Shown: positions 1 through 6,817 of the stretch, one piece after another
How positions within the stretch are numbered: the stretch's first letter is position 1
Layout of the letters: the number at the start of each line of letters is the position of its first letter
NCBI GenBank assembly: GCA_905221605.1
Contig: CAJNDS010002836.1
Location: forward strand, 236,628-250,127
Direction: 5' to 3'
DNA: 13,500 bases
Source of the DNA: Symbiodinium natans
Taxonomy: Eukaryota; Sar; Dinophyceae; Suessiales; Symbiodiniaceae
The notes under the pieces: generated by a model
The model's input: the letters and a program-made list of their open reading frames with translations, nothing else
Databases searched by the model: none
Told to the model about the DNA's origin: nothing
Program-made: the position numbers and the translations under genes

Positions 1-250
1 AAGTAAGCGCCCATGCCGGGCCCATGCTATTCAGAGTTGCGTGACCAGTGCAATCAATGGGACTGTTCCTGCAGTAGACTGTCCCCTCCTGAAGCACCAA
101 AAATCCTGGGACCTCCGGCCTGCAACGCCTTGGCGCTCGTGACAGCCCTGGCAGCTGTGAGTTGAAGGGGCCACAAGCACGGCCACTTCCACGGCCACTT
201 CCCTCCCAGCCAGTTTCGGTGCATGCGGTGCCAGTTGCCATAGTCAAGGC
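1..250. other. Leading stretch, no feature seen
   Basis: I see no convincing open frame, repeat or RNA gene here. The only local structure is a short repeated phrase, 'cacggccacttcc', occurring twice near position 180-205, too short to interpret. Confidence 0.5.
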
Positions 251-985
251 GTGATTTCCTTTTACCCCACAGACCCCTTGCGCAGCTACAATCGGGCGGA
301 CTCCTTCCAGGTCCCCGAGATGCTTGCGAGGCTTCGACACCCAGAATGCCTACCGGAACACAGACCTCCGGTACCCACCCTGAGCCCCCACGAACAAAAG
401 CTCAGCCCTGGCCCAGGGATCGTTTGCCTCGACACACCCTGCGTCAATGCGGCCGCGGCATTGGCGCAGAAAGCCTCTCAGCAGAGTGAGCATCCCCTGC
501 CTCTCTCCAAAATGCCCTGGATGGGATCTTGGCATCCGGACAACGAAGGTCGGAAGATTCTAAAAATAGCAACTGCAACAGAGCTGCTTGCTTCTCATTT
601 CTCCCCTCGGCCGGCTTTCTCTCACCCCTGTCATCTTCTTGCTCGGACGCGAAATTCTGCCTTCTGGCCTTCCGCACGGAAATATGCAAGTCGCAGCTAT
701 GTAAGTCGCAGTGGTGCTGCCTGTAGCGTGTTCCTAGAGCTTCAGCAGCCATGCTTCCCGGCTCCGGCACGCTGTTCCGTCGAGCCATTTGCATCTCCTT
801 TGCTGAAGGTCTGCCATGCTGATTTAGGCGACATCCAAGCTTTGATGCTTGCCGACATTGGCGTTAGAAAAGCGAAGGAGGCATTGCCAGTGGGCATTGC
901 TTTGTGCTCCGGTGGAGCTGTGCAAGACCTGAGTGTCCACGTCTGCCCCAACTCAGGCATTCAGGTCTCAGACAGCACTTTGTAG
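251..985 (+). CDS. Unrecognised open frame, possible exon near its 3' end
   Basis: A 244-codon frame is open from a GTG at 251 to a TAG at 983-985. No family is recognised. Most of it is rich in Ser, Pro, Cys and His, as expected of a fortuitous frame in GC-rich DNA. The last ~60 codons read more like protein, with stretches such as GDIQALMLADIGVRKAKEAL and a Gly-rich turn (LCSGGAVQDL). If any part is coding it is probably a 3' exon starting somewhere after about 780. The minus strand is also open in places, so strand choice is uncertain. There is no credible ATG start and no neighbour that suggests a function. Confidence 0.2.
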   Translation: MISFYPTDPLRSYNRADSFQVPEMLARLRHPECLPEHRPPVPTLSPHEQKLSPGPGIVCLDTPCVNAAAALAQKASQQSEHPLPLSKMPWMGSWHPDNEGRKILKIATATELLASHFSPRPAFSHPCHLLARTRNSAFWPSARKYASRSYVSRSGAACSVFLELQQPCFPAPARCSVEPFASPLLKVCHADLGDIQALMLADIGVRKAKEALPVGIALCSGGAVQDLSVHVCPNSGIQVSDSTL

Positions 986-1336
986 CCGTTGATCTGGGCC
1001 CGCACACGTTGAGACAGAGCCCGAAATGCCAATGGCTTTGGCTCACTTCATCCTCGCGCAAGGGCCTTGAGGTTGCGGCACGTCCACGGCTCTATTTGTG
1101 GTGTGGCTTAAAATTGCAAAATCTTGCAAACCCAAACCCGGCCTGCGTGAGCCGTGGACTGCACATGGGGTCAGGTGTGTCCTGTCCCTGCAATACAGCA
1201 CTGAAGCTTGGCATTTAGATGTCATCAAATGTCAGCCGCGGGACCTTGCAGCGGCCACATGTGGCCATCCTGACGTGAGGTCTGTCGCCAAAATGTTTGT
1301 GAAGCCTTCGCAAAGATTGCAGAGCAGCTGTCCGCT
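986..1336. other. Interval without recognised gene
   Basis: Short open stretches occur on both strands but none stands out. On the minus strand, about 1250-1330 gives a fairly protein-like stretch (LLCNLCEGFTNILATDLTSG) in the same frame as the candidate exon at 1337-1505, but separated from it by a TGA. It could be a neighbouring exon or a decayed continuation. Confidence 0.3.
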
Positions 1337-1505
1337 TCAGACGCGCGTTCGCGCAGCGAGGCCCGGTGCCTTTTTCGATGGTGTCAGGAGCTCGGCCAGA
1401 ACCGTGGCACTTGAAGCACCCGAGGCAAGCAAATCTCGCTTCCGTGCCAGAATCCCTTCCATCACGCTCTTACGGAAGTCGGAACGTCTTGGTGTGCAAA
1501 GGCCC
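1337..1505 (-). CDS. Candidate exon, unknown product
   Basis: On the minus strand a frame is open from 1645 down to a stop at 1337. The part from about 1505 to 1340 has the amino-acid mix of real protein: SVMEGILARKRDLLASGASS followed by ATVLAELLTPSKKAPGLAAR, helical, balanced in charge and low in Cys. A possible acceptor (CAG followed by GGCCTTTGC) lies near the upstream end. No family is recognised. The plus strand is open across the same interval but gives an Arg/Ser-rich translation. Inference only: internal exon, or remnant of one. Confidence 0.27.
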
Positions 1506-1613
1506 TGGCAGTGCCTAGCACCTGACTTCGTCGAGCATGGGCCACAGCGGATGGCGCGCTGTCGGAAAATCATCAGCTTGCTCTCCTTGGCCCCGCAGTC
1601 CGCAAGGCGCAGC

Positions 1614-1649
1614 ACGTGCACGAGGACGTGCGCTAGGACGTGCACTAGG
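1614..1649. repeat. 12-bp minisatellite, three units
   Basis: Three direct units ACGTGCACGAGG, ACGTGCGCTAGG and ACGTGCACTAGG sit end to end, followed by a degraded start of a fourth (ATGTCT). The 12-bp period keeps both strands open and explains the repetitive Thr-Cys-Thr-Arg and Ser-Ala-Arg-Pro translations there. Confidence 0.85.
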
Positions 1650-1660
1650 ATGTCTTAGCG

Positions 1661-2764
1661 ATGCCTTGGACCTGCGAGCCTTTTGTTGAAGCATCTGAGC
1701 GCGGTCTGCAGAAAGGAGAGACTCAGCAGCCCTTGACAAATTTGGTGCGTGAGCTGTCCGACAGCTCCTGCATGTCTGCATTCCTGCGCCTGCATTGCGG
1801 GATACGGTTGCAAAATGCCGCTCCGTGCTGCTGGCACAGAGCCCGCCGTGGTGTGGCGCCTCTGGCATGGGTCCCCGCCTGCTCACAATATCTTGGCTTG
1901 AAGATTTGCGCCCCCGGCCAAACTCAGCATCTTGACCTAGGCACATCATGCGTCCAATGGAGATGTGCGGCTTTACCCAAGCCGATTCATTCGTCCCAGG
2001 AACTAAAGAGAGGCATTTTGAGCGTACTGACGTGCACTCATAGCTCACATCTGTGGGTCCTGACTCCAAGGAACATTGTCGATTTGGGAGGCGTCAGGAG
2101 TCTCGCTGAGGCTCGGGTCTCTGAGCGCGGCCGCCCTTCCATGCACGGTCTCATTCCGGCCGTGTGCACATCACCGGGCACAGTGCGCCGCAGTGCGAAG
2201 TTTCACTGCAGGCAAACAGTAACGTCCAGTGCCTTAAAGGGGTCGGCGCAAGGCAGCGGCACAGACGACACAGGACTGTTTCGAGACGTTTGGAGGTCTT
2301 GCCCTGCTAGGAGGTGCAGGTGCCGTTGCTGCGAAGATTCTTGCAAGGCTCCACGAAGCGAATCTGCAAGAAGTCGCGCATCCTTTGTCTGTTTCTTGTC
2401 TCCTTTGCCGCTGGACGGTATTGCGCTCTTGCGCTTTTCGCGCCATGGTTCACCCAAGGGCCAATACAAGGGTCGCTTTTCAGCAAGGATTCTGCGGAGC
2501 CAAGAAGAAACCGCTGCTCAGTTAGGTATTTTGGCGACACCCAGACATCACCAGATGTCCACGGCCTTACAGGGCTTGGTAGGCAGCGGCACAGACGACA
2601 CAGGACTGTTTCGCGACGTTTGGCGGTCTTGCCATGCTAGGAGGTGCAGGTGCCGTTGCTGCGAAGCTTCTTGCAAGGCTCCACGTTTCGAAGCTGCAAG
2701 AAGTCGCGCATCCTTGATCCGTTTCTTGTCTCCTTTGCCGCTGGGCTGGTCCTGTGCTCCATGA
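1661..2764 (+). CDS. Long unrecognised open frame spanning a tandem duplication
   Basis: An ATG at 1661 opens 367 codons to a TGA at 2762-2764. This is longer than expected by chance at this GC content, but no domain is visible. The frame runs through both copies of the 330-bp-spaced duplication (from 2222 and 2555), and the spacing is an exact multiple of three. Differences between the copies, read in this frame, show no bias to synonymous sites: three synonymous against about seven or more amino-acid changes. The translation there is very Cys/Arg/Ser-rich. The minus strand is also open over 1515-2069. I therefore suspect a fortuitous frame helped by duplication, and keep it because of its length. 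Confidence 0.2.
   Translation: MPWTCEPFVEASERGLQKGETQQPLTNLVRELSDSSCMSAFLRLHCGIRLQNAAPCCWHRARRGVAPLAWVPACSQYLGLKICAPGQTQHLDLGTSCVQWRCAALPKPIHSSQELKRGILSVLTCTHSSHLWVLTPRNIVDLGGVRSLAEARVSERGRPSMHGLIPAVCTSPGTVRRSAKFHCRQTVTSSALKGSAQGSGTDDTGLFRDVWRSCPARRCRCRCCEDSCKAPRSESARSRASFVCFLSPLPLDGIALLRFSRHGSPKGQYKGRFSARILRSQEETAAQLGILATPRHHQMSTALQGLVGSGTDDTGLFRDVWRSCHARRCRCRCCEASCKAPRFEAARSRASLIRFLSPLPLGWSCAP
2222..2440. repeat. Duplicated block, copy A
   Basis: First copy of a ~200-bp block repeated 330 bp downstream. The match is weaker in the first 30 bases (GTCCAGTGCCTTAAAGG against GTCCACGGCCTTACAGG) and then strong from the GGCAGCGGCACAG at 2252 to about 2436, with roughly 12-15 differences in ~185 bp. 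Contains alternative stems: 2335-2340 with 2360-2365, and 2338-2345 with 2365-2372. Confidence 0.9.
2555..2764. repeat. Duplicated block, copy B
   Basis: Second copy of the block at 2222-2440, offset by exactly 330 bp (strong match from 2582). Five of its differences from copy A cluster in one 30-bp stretch, 2667-2693. There one stem pair changes from A-T to C-G (2667 with 2693), so the AGCTTC/GAAGCT stem is preserved. The spacer after copy A is not repeated after copy B, so this is a duplicated block rather than a longer satellite. Confidence 0.9.
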
Positions 2765-2782
2765 GAAAGGCCTTCGCATGAC

Positions 2783-3217
2783 TTGCAAGTACGCGCGCTT
2801 TTCAGTGCTCGAACCTGGCCAGGTAGCATCAAACACATAGCGGCGCAAGCTTTTTGCTCCGCAGCGCCAGGCAGCGCCCTCCCCATCCGATGTATTGGGG
2901 TGCTCGAGGCCTGCAATCTAAGCACAGTTGCGGTGCGGGGGTACTGCCTTCTCCTGTTTCTGAAGGGAGCTCAAGAAGCTCAGGAGAAGCAGCGGGAGGA
3001 GTGTGGACAGCTCGGCACGGCCCTCCGGCCCCTTGCTTCGGAGCTCAAGTCAAGGGAGTTGCTCTCATCATCTCCTTCGAAACCTTCTGAAGCCTTGAAA
3101 CGTGCCTTCTTCGTGACCTCATGTCCAATCATAAGCCCGCATTCCCAGAACGCCAGAACGTCGGGGCCCCACTCATTCCGGACCGCTCCGGAATTGGGCG
3201 ATGTCGAGTTTGAGTAG
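2783..3217 (+). CDS. Candidate terminal exon with helical, charged C-terminus
   Basis: The frame is open from 2783 (a TTG, not a credible start) to a TAG at 3215-3217. From about 2966 the translation becomes charged and helical (GAQEAQEKQREECGQLGTAL, then ASELKSRELL) and ends in an acidic tail (APELGDVEFE). There is no ATG inside, so if real it is a 3' exon, with an acceptor perhaps in the pyrimidine-rich stretch around 2945-2965. A short coiled coil is possible between roughly 2970 and 3065. No family is recognised and no upstream exon can be joined with confidence. Confidence 0.3.
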   Translation: MQVRALFSARTWPGSIKHIAAQAFCSAAPGSALPIRCIGVLEACNLSTVAVRGYCLLLFLKGAQEAQEKQREECGQLGTALRPLASELKSRELLSSSPSKPSEALKRAFFVTSCPIISPHSQNARTSGPHSFRTAPELGDVEFE

Positions 3218-3223
3218 AAGGCT

Positions 3224-3245
3224 GGGGCGGGGTTGGGGTTGAGGG
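3224..3245 (+). other. G-quadruplex-forming motif
   Basis: Four G runs (4, 4, 4 and 3 bases) are separated by loops of C, TT and TTGA. This is a canonical intramolecular quadruplex pattern on the plus strand. It lies just after the stop of the plus-strand candidate exon ending at 3217. Confidence 0.6.
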
Positions 3246-3333
3246 TGTCATGGATGTCGGGCTCACAAGCGATCTCCCGCCGCTGTTGATACCAGAGGGA
3301 ACGGATGATCTTGCGTGTTCCTTGCTTCAGAGC

Positions 3334-3897
3334 TCAGCAGGAGTGAGTAGCTCTGCTGCATACGCACTCATGCGGCGGCCCCTCGATCAGCACCGTGCCC
3401 GCCTTTGATCCAGTCCTGCCCTCGCTGGCTTGACTCGTGGAAAAGTCACCCTGCGTCCCGGCCTGGTGCTTGAAGTCTTGGGCGCTGTCCCATCTCACCA
3501 AGAAAATGCTGCAGTGTGCAGCATGCACAGACTCTGGAAACTCGGCTCTTCGTGCTGTGCTCCTTGTGCTTGCTGGTGGTTCGGGGGCTTGTGGGACGAC
3601 CCTGTTAATTCCGAGTCTGTATACATATGTCACTGCAGTTGAGCCATCCCCACTTCCGGTGCACGACATGAGGAGGTGACCTGCCCAAGCGCAGCATGGA
3701 AGCCGGCCATCACGAAGTAGTCCCAGCCCGGACCACTCGAGGGCGTGCTGTGTGAACCAACGGTCGCCCCCACAGAAGGTGAAGCCTTTTCCGTTGGATT
3801 TGCCATTAGGAGGCTGTGTAGCCTCACAGCACTCACAGCAATCACCTGTCGTGTGTTCTTCTTGCCCGGCTCCTAGGGCTTCATTGATTTGCCTCAA
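3334..3897 (-). CDS. Candidate exon or single-exon open frame, unknown product
   Basis: The minus strand is open for about 187 codons, from just after a TGA near 3905 down to a TGA at 3334-3336. The translation has a balanced residue mix with Trp, Phe, Asp and Glu well represented: RQINEALGAGQEEHTTGD, then a Cys pair region (CCECCEA), then GFTFCGGDRWFTQHALEWSG, and later CSIFLVRWDSAQDF. There is no ATG near the 5' end (only TTG at 3897; first Met is mid-frame), so it would be an exon rather than a complete gene. No domain is recognised. Plus-strand frames over 3430-3680 are also open but are rich in Cys and Ser. Confidence 0.33.
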   Translation of the reverse strand: MRQINEALGAGQEEHTTGDCCECCEATQPPNGKSNGKGFTFCGGDRWFTQHALEWSGLGLLRDGRLPCCAWAGHLLMSCTGSGDGSTAVTYVYRLGINRVVPQAPEPPASTRSTARRAEFPESVHAAHCSIFLVRWDSAQDFKHQAGTQGDFSTSQASEGRTGSKAGTVLIEGPPHECVCSRATHSC

Positions 3898-4020
3898 AGC
3901 TTCTCAGGGCCCACGAGTTCATCCGAAATCTTGAGGCCAATGACATGTTGCTCTCTTTTCAAGGACTACAGTAGTGGCTACAGGGCACCTGCAAAAGCTA
4001 GCCGCAACAGCGAACAGGAG

Positions 4021-4048
4021 ATTCCAGTCAACTGATTCCAGTCAACCG
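4021..4048. repeat. 14-bp tandem duplication
   Basis: ATTCCAGTCAACTG is followed directly by ATTCCAGTCAACCG, two units with one difference. Confidence 0.85.
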
Positions 4049-5071
4049 ATGGCTTCCTACTTGGGGCTCCAAACGCCATTGCGCGTGCGAAGCCCTCCCA
4101 GTACCACGTGCTGCAGGCCGGATGCTTTCTGCGCTGGGTTGACCGCCAGCCCTCTCAGCCCGCTCAGCCCTGGCAGCCCTATCACCCCCAGCACGCTGAG
4201 CTACAGCCGCGGCATGGTGATGCCCAAGAGCAGGGCTTCAAGTCTCGCCTTCGCGGCTCCCGGTGCTTTCAAGGAGAGCCGAAACACTGCAGCGATGTGC
4301 TTCACAGCCGAAATCCCTGAAGTCCCTGCAGTCCCTGAAGTCCCCAAAGTCCCTGAAGTCCCTGAGTCCTGCCCCCCAGCACCTACTTTAAGCATGACCT
4401 TGTACCAGCCAGGTCCACCCCGCCTCGCGCAGCTTCCAAAGCCAGCCGTCAAACCCTGTGGATCTCGACGGTCTTGTGTTTGCAGCCTGCTCCGATCCTG
4501 TCAGCTGGGAGGCGGAAGGGCGGAAGTGCTCAGTGAGCTCAGATCCCTGAGCTTGAGCTCGGGGTGCCGGAGCTGGGATGTGGGCCCTCCTGGGCTCTGC
4601 GTCACCCTGGCCTCTGAGCCAAGAAGGCCACGACTTTCACCGTCTCTCATAAGCCATCCGACAGCTCGTGCTTTCGGAGCACCGCTGCACCCCGCAACAG
4701 AACGCATCCCTGCCCATGTGCATCAGGTGCCGTGGATTGTGGTCGACCGAGTGTTCATCTTGCCGACGGGATACCTGACATGCCTGTCATCCTGCCTCCT
4801 CGAAGGTAGATCGCCCACACAAATGGGATCCTGGAATACGCTGCGCTCGGCCCGGACGTTGGATGTGCGGTCTGGGAGTGGGGGTGGGGAATGGTGGGGA
4901 ACGTTGAGAGTGTACCCTCACACACCGAGGGGGACAGTTTTGCCAGCTAAGCCAATTAAGCCTACTCTGGTTTGCTTCCCCTGCTTAGTACGTCCATTGA
5001 CAGATACGGGGAAGAGCTGTGGATCCGAGAGCTGGGCTGTCAGGTCAAGTGTTCTGATCCAACCCCTCTGA
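4049..5071 (+). CDS. Long Ser/Pro-rich open frame with VPE repeats
   Basis: From the ATG at 4049 (MASYLGLQTP) there are 340 codons to a TGA at 5069-5071; the frame is open further upstream to a GTG at 3974. It contains, in order, a Ser/Pro segment, a Val-Pro-Glu/Ala repeat (4313-4366), a Pro-rich segment and a Cys/Arg cluster, then a tail with no similarity I recognise. About 150 codons are shared with the second module copy at 9053-9583. There, three size differences are multiples of three and most point differences are synonymous in this frame (about 5 of 7), but a later 10-base difference breaks the frame in the other copy. The minus strand fits almost as well. Product unknown. Confidence 0.28.
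   Translation: MASYLGLQTPLRVRSPPSTTCCRPDAFCAGLTASPLSPLSPGSPITPSTLSYSRGMVMPKSRASSLAFAAPGAFKESRNTAAMCFTAEIPEVPAVPEVPKVPEVPESCPPAPTLSMTLYQPGPPRLAQLPKPAVKPCGSRRSCVCSLLRSCQLGGGRAEVLSELRSLSLSSGCRSWDVGPPGLCVTLASEPRRPRLSPSLISHPTARAFGAPLHPATERIPAHVHQVPWIVVDRVFILPTGYLTCLSSCLLEGRSPTQMGSWNTLRSARTLDVRSGSGGGEWWGTLRVYPHTPRGTVLPAKPIKPTLVCFPCLVRPLTDTGKSCGSESWAVRSSVLIQPL
4313..4366. repeat. 9-bp minisatellite, six units
   Basis: Six units with consensus GTCCCTGAA run head to tail (variants ATCCCTGAA, GTCCCTGCA, GTCCCCAAA). Read on the plus strand they give Val-Pro-Glu/Ala/Lys; read on the minus strand they give Gly-Thr-Ser/Leu/Ala. The paralogous array at 9235-9306 has eight units. Confidence 0.92.
4613..4633 (-). 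other. Spliced-leader-like 21-mer, weaker copy
   Basis: Read on the minus strand this resembles the dinoflagellate spliced leader (CCGTAGCCATTTTGGCTCAAG, from memory): 15 of 21 positions by my count, with the GGCTCA core intact. It is the paralogous position to the better match at 9543-9563. Confidence 0.25.
4874..4899 (+). other. G-quadruplex-forming motif
   Basis: G runs of 3, 5, 4 and 4 are separated by AGT, T and AATGGT. This is a canonical quadruplex pattern on the plus strand, inside the long plus-strand open frame (coding Gly-Ser-Gly-Gly-Gly there). Confidence 0.6.
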
Positions 5072-5491
5072 GCCAGAGTGTAGCTTCCGCCTGTGTGGGC
5101 GGGGCAGACCAATCGAGACCAGGGTGAGGCAACTCTTTTTGGATGATGGGCCTCACGTGCAAAGTGTCAGCATCAAGCATGGATCCTCCCACGGACGCTG
5201 CCAGGGAACGCCGCGGGCCATTGTTCCTGCTTGGCCCCTGCTTCGCCATGTCCGGCTGGGTACTGAGCTGCTCCGCCACGTCCCGCGCTGCCATGCCGTC
5301 CTTTCACTTCCCTGCTTTTCCCTGGCGCCCTGCCTTCCCGTGCAATGCCGCATGTGATGTTTCGGTGCACAGTCTTGCCATGCATGGCTCAGGCATACAA
5401 AGCTTTGTGGCTTGGTGACTCGCCATGTGCAGCCGAGGTCGCTGCATGGCCTTGTGACTGAGCCTGACGGAAGCCACTAGGGGCTCACTGG
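5072..5491. other. Interval without recognised gene
   Basis: Several short frames overlap on both strands without one standing out. CATG, TGCC and CATGC words recur between about 5240 and 5460 but form no regular period. Confidence 0.4.
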
Positions 5492-5972
5492 CCTGATGCC
5501 GCACTGGCCAATGGCTAAGCCTAAGCCTGCCAGCCGCCTGGCAGAGTATCGTGCCCCCCAGGATAGGCGTGCGCCCCAGGATCTTAGCTCCATGAAAGGC
5601 TGCTTGGCAAGTGTTTTTGCTCCCGCTGAGTGCCTCTTGGACTGTTTGGTCCCTTGATGCAGCACCGGCCAAAAGCTAATCTTGCCAGCCGCCTGGCAGA
5701 CTATAGTGTCCCCCAAGATCTGAACTCCATCGAAGGCTTTTTATGCGATCGATTGAACTCCTGCAGAGTGCCTCTTCGAGCGTTCGACTGCATGAAGATG
5801 CTCACAAGCCCGATGCAGCAACGGCCAAAGGCTGAGCTTGCCACCTGGTTTGCGGACTATCCTGACGATCCTGCCCCCTGGACTGATGTCCTTGAAAGGC
5901 TACGTGGCAATTGATAGAACTCCTTCAGAGTTCCTCGTTGATGGCTTCGACTCCTCTGAAGATGGGCTGGGC
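5492..5972. repeat. Three diverged copies of a ~156-161-bp tandem repeat
   Basis: Units begin with CTGATGCCGCACTGGCCAAT (5493), TTGATGCAGCACCGGCCAAA (5654) and CGATGCAGCAACGGCCAAAG (5811); the shared ATG triplets are at 5496, 5657 and 5813. Each unit continues with a GCCAGCCGCCTGGCAGA-type segment (diverged in the third), an A/C/G-rich middle, a GAAAGGCT-type segment, an AACTCCTGCAGAGT-type segment and, in units 2 and 3, a CTGAAGATG/ATGAAGATG end. Unit spacing is 161 then 156 bases. Confidence 0.85.
5630..5914 (+). CDS. Open frame over repeat units 2 and 3, possible ~52-residue repeat protein fragment
   Basis: The frame is open from a GTG at 5630 to a TGA at 5912-5914. Units 2 and 3 of the tandem repeat lie in the same frame because their spacing is 156 bases (52 codons). 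They translate to similar segments: RPKANLASRLADYS and RPKAELATWFADYP, the latter followed by DDPAPWTDVLERLRGN. Unit 1 gives a related segment (PKPASRLAEYRAPQD) but is shifted out of frame. Many differences between units change amino acids, and unit 3 runs into stops where unit 2 stays open. This could be decayed coding repeats or a non-coding satellite with chance openness. Confidence 0.25.
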   Translation: MPLGLFGPLMQHRPKANLASRLADYSVPQDLNSIEGFLCDRLNSCRVPLRAFDCMKMLTSPMQQRPKAELATWFADYPDDPAPWTDVLERLRGN

Positions 5973-5984
5973 GATGGGCTGGGC

Positions 5985-6102
5985 GATCATTCACAAATGT
6001 CCCGATGTGATCGACGCAGCTGTGCAGCCGCTGCCTCTCCTCGCACCCTGTGCAGCTCGCTGCTCTCCTGCTAGCTGCTCTCCCGTGCATTTGTGAATGG
6101 TC
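5985..6102. repeat. Inverted repeat with 15-bp arms
   Basis: GATCATTCACAAATG at 5985-5999 pairs with CATTTGTGAATGGTC at 6088-6102, with the core 12 bp perfect and one G-T-type mismatch in the outer three. The 88-base interval is rich in GCAGC and GCTGC words that could pair further. No direct repeat flanks the arms, so I do not call it a transposon. Confidence 0.5.
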
Positions 6103-6109
6103 TGACCAC

Positions 6110-6522
6110 ATTTTGCAAGCCAGAAAGGGCTCATGTCACCAAAACAGCTCAGCACTTCCACGGCATGCGTCAGCGAACCTCCAGTCTGAGCACATCCAAG
6201 CGATTGAAGCCACTGGTGTCGCTTGGCCCCAAACAGGTTGTCTGAGGCGCGGTGTGTCTCGGCTAAATAGCAGCTGGAGGAATGCTTCTTCACTGACAGT
6301 AAGAACAGCCACTGCTGCACGTTGGAGGTGTGCTAGTGGAAATGTCACTGCGACGAGCGGCTGCTGGGTCGGTGTGACAAATGTGCCTCGCCTGGCCTCC
6401 TCCCCTTGCGTCTGTGACGTGGCCCTGTTGAAGGCACTCAACGCAGCCAGCCATGAGCAGGCTGCCGCGTAGTCAGGCCTGTTTCGAGAGTCACAAGCCT
6501 TCAGCTGCTTCATCTGCCTGCA
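6110..6522. other. Interval without recognised gene
   Basis: Both strands are partly open (minus 6136-6585, plus 6050-6472) but neither translation resembles a known family. The last 25 bases, rich in CTTC and CTGC and ending TGCCTGCAG at 6522, look like a splice acceptor for the candidate exon that follows. Confidence 0.35.
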
Positions 6523-6817
6523 GAAAGCAAGCATTCTGGGGTTGCCACCCGGAAGGCCAAGGAATATTATGAGCCTGTCAAGCAAGTCTCACCTGTGTGG
6601 ATACTTCCGGAGGATGCCTGGGTACTCCCGGAAGATGCAGGCCACCAGTACGTTCAGAACAACCTGACTGAGCTTGCGGTCTGCAAACGCGTCGCAGCCG
6701 CGGCCTCGCAGCTCCTGGCAACGGAAGGTCCAGCAGATATCCCGCGAAGCTTCAAAGCCGCCATCGGACTGCTGAAGAAGCTGCTCGACATCTTGTCCGA
6801 TTCCAAAAGTTTTGGAG
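6523..6817 (+). CDS. Best candidate exon in the window, unknown product
   Basis: After a pyrimidine-rich stretch ending CTGCCTGCAG, a plus-strand frame stays open to a TGA at 6847-6849, with a possible GT donor at 6818 (GGAG/GTGTCC). The translation is convincingly protein-like: KAKEYYEPVKQV, WILPEDAWVLPEDAGH, NNLTELAVCKRVAAAASQLL, then FKAAIGLLKKLLDILSDSKS. The second half would form amphipathic helices. A direct 21-bp duplication (6598-6618 and 6619-6639) encodes W-I/V-L-P-E-D-A twice; its four differences are three silent third-position changes and one Ile-to-Val change. That is what selection on this reading frame would leave. No family is recognised. An internal exon of a spliced gene is the best reading. 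Confidence 0.45.

Larger units (their letters stand above)
4152..4653. repeat. Dispersed ~500-bp module, copy 1
   Basis: This interval is repeated in direct orientation at 9053-9583 with very high identity apart from indels. Shared landmarks are CTCAGCCCTGGCAGCCCTAT, a 9-bp minisatellite, CTGCCCCCCAGCACCTACTT and TGAGCCAAGAAGGC near the right end. Compared with copy 2 it lacks 21 bases around 4255-4275, has two fewer 9-bp units, and has ten extra bases near 4530-4540. Flanking sequence on both sides is unrelated, so the boundaries are sharp. Confidence 0.93.

Noticed and set aside
1020-1050. Second spliced-leader-like site (CTTTGGCTCA)
   Set aside because: Only the GGCTCA core matches; about 10 of 21 positions agree overall.
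1515-2069. Minus-strand 184-codon frame
   Set aside because: It overlaps the plus-strand 367-codon frame and includes Arg/Ala/Pro runs from the 12-bp repeat; only a short helical part (SRAAESLLSADRAQMLQQKA) is protein-like, not enough to call.
2800-2890. Minus-strand tRNA suggested by GGTTCGAG near 2812
   Set aside because: No A-box at the right distance and no cloverleaf stems could be drawn.
4313-4366. CRISPR array
   Set aside because: Units are 9 bp and directly adjacent with no spacers; the same holds for every tandem array in the window.
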